DNA of 64,000 nucleotides from Pandoraea anhela (GTDB lineage Bacteria; Pseudomonadota; Gammaproteobacteria; Burkholderiales; Burkholderiaceae): NCBI RefSeq assembly GCF_902459655.1, contig NZ_CABPSB010000002.1, positions 62,001 to 126,000 of the forward strand, read 5' to 3'. Shown piece by piece: positions 63,603 to 64,000 of this stretch (position 1 is its first letter; each line of letters starts with the position of its first letter). The notes under the pieces were generated by a model. It saw only the letters and a program-made list of their open reading frames with translations, ran no database searches and was not told where the DNA came from. The position numbers and the translations under genes were made by a program.

Positions 63603-64000
63603 ATGAACCGACTCGCGATCGTTCTGGATGGTCTGATGCTGCTCTATCTCGCGGCGGCGACCGTCGTGGGCGTGCAATCAAGCGCCCCAGACGGACACGG
63701 ACTCCTCGCCAGTGTGCTCGGCGTGCTGCTCGCGCTGCTCGTCCTCGCCCTGATTGCCGCACCTTTCTATGTCTCGCTCGTGGTCCTGGTCGCGCAGTCC
63801 GAGCGGCATCTGCGTCTGGCCGCCTGGCTGCACCGCGTGTTGCTCAGCCTCATGATCGTGTTGACGGTCTTCTCGCTGCTGGCGCGCGACACGATCGAGG
63901 TTTCAGCGCCGTTATTCGTACTGGTCGCGGTCGTTTGCATCGTCAATCTCGTCGCCTTGTCGAGACGGCGCACGCATTTCGAAACGTTTCATCTGTTTGA
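63603..64000 (+). CDS. Integral membrane protein, cut by the window edge
   Basis: A frame starting at ATG 63603 with a GGAGA site at 63593-63597 that stays open to the end of the window (132 codons seen). It has about four hydrophobic helices: 'LAIVLDGLMLLYLAAATVVG', 'LLASVLGVLLALLVLALIAA', 'RVLLSLMIVLTVFSLLA' and 'LFVLVAVVCIVNLVAL'. The visible C-terminal end is basic ('SRRRTHFETFHLF'). No family recognised. The competing frame that begins at 63446 is Arg-rich and is a shadow. Confidence 0.6.
   Translation, partial: MNRLAIVLDGLMLLYLAAATVVGVQSSAPDGHGLLASVLGVLLALLVLALIAAPFYVSLVVLVAQSERHLRLAAWLHRVLLSLMIVLTVFSLLARDTIEVSAPLFVLVAVVCIVNLVALSRRRTHFETFHLF

Overview
The window reads as chromosomal DNA of a GC-rich betaproteobacterium of the order Burkholderiales, family Burkholderiaceae; Pandoraea or a close relative is my best guess. 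The reasons are the liu cluster next to aceK, the order argS - SPOR protein - dsbA, two trimeric porins of the Burkholderia type, and proteins such as DUF1840, YaeQ and DUF1289. The genus is an inference from gene content and could not be checked against a database. I see no rRNA, tRNA, CRISPR array, insertion sequence or prophage gene.

Layout. (1) 1-9.1 kb: housekeeping and envelope genes, namely an MgtC-like membrane protein, argS with a SPOR-domain protein, dsbA, a short-chain dehydrogenase, a proline-rich lipoprotein and an MHS-type transporter. (2) 9.2-28.8 kb: leucine/isovalerate catabolism (liuR, liuA, liuB, liuC, liuD) with aceK, a beta carbonic anhydrase, a thiolase and small enzymes interspersed. 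The biotin genes bioA-bioF-bioD-bioB lie between liuC and liuD, so biotin synthesis is nested in the cluster that encodes biotin-dependent methylcrotonyl-CoA carboxylase. (3) 29-30.6 kb: two decayed genes, a frameshifted AraC regulator and a dehydrogenase without its N-terminal Rossmann half. (4) 30.8-39.9 kb: a porin, a repeat-rich poorly coding stretch, a MASE2-GGDEF diguanylate cyclase, an EamA transporter, two paralogous small XRE regulators, an alpha/beta hydrolase and YaeQ. (5) 40.2-46.5 kb: a GhrA-type reductase and HMG-CoA lyase behind a second LiuR-type operator, then YbaK, a thioesterase, DUF1289, MaoC, a metallo-beta-lactamase-fold hydrolase and a nitronate monooxygenase. (6) 46.8-58.2 kb: five large tandem paralogues of unrecognised function. 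(7) 58.3-64 kb: 3-hydroxybutyryl-CoA dehydrogenase, a second porin, small secreted proteins, a candidate structured RNA and a membrane protein cut by the window edge.

How it works together. The liu genes turn isovaleryl-CoA into HMG-CoA, and HMG-CoA lyase 13 kb away finishes the route to acetoacetate and acetyl-CoA. Three related palindromes (near 10.38, 11.15 and 40.20 kb) suggest LiuR controls both loci. AceK, which sets the flux split between the TCA cycle and the glyoxylate bypass, fits growth on such acetyl-CoA-yielding substrates.

The most unusual region is the five-gene array. Each protein has a long basic N-terminus, one hydrophobic segment, a shared N-terminal module, a C-terminal domain with invariant Cys, His and Asp (Cys-to-His spacing is identical, 34 residues, in all five), and a Ser-rich tail. 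I infer secreted or surface-anchored papain/transglutaminase-like cysteine enzymes expanded by tandem duplication. One copy has lost an internal module of about 100 residues and another has lost a Cys-rich motif.
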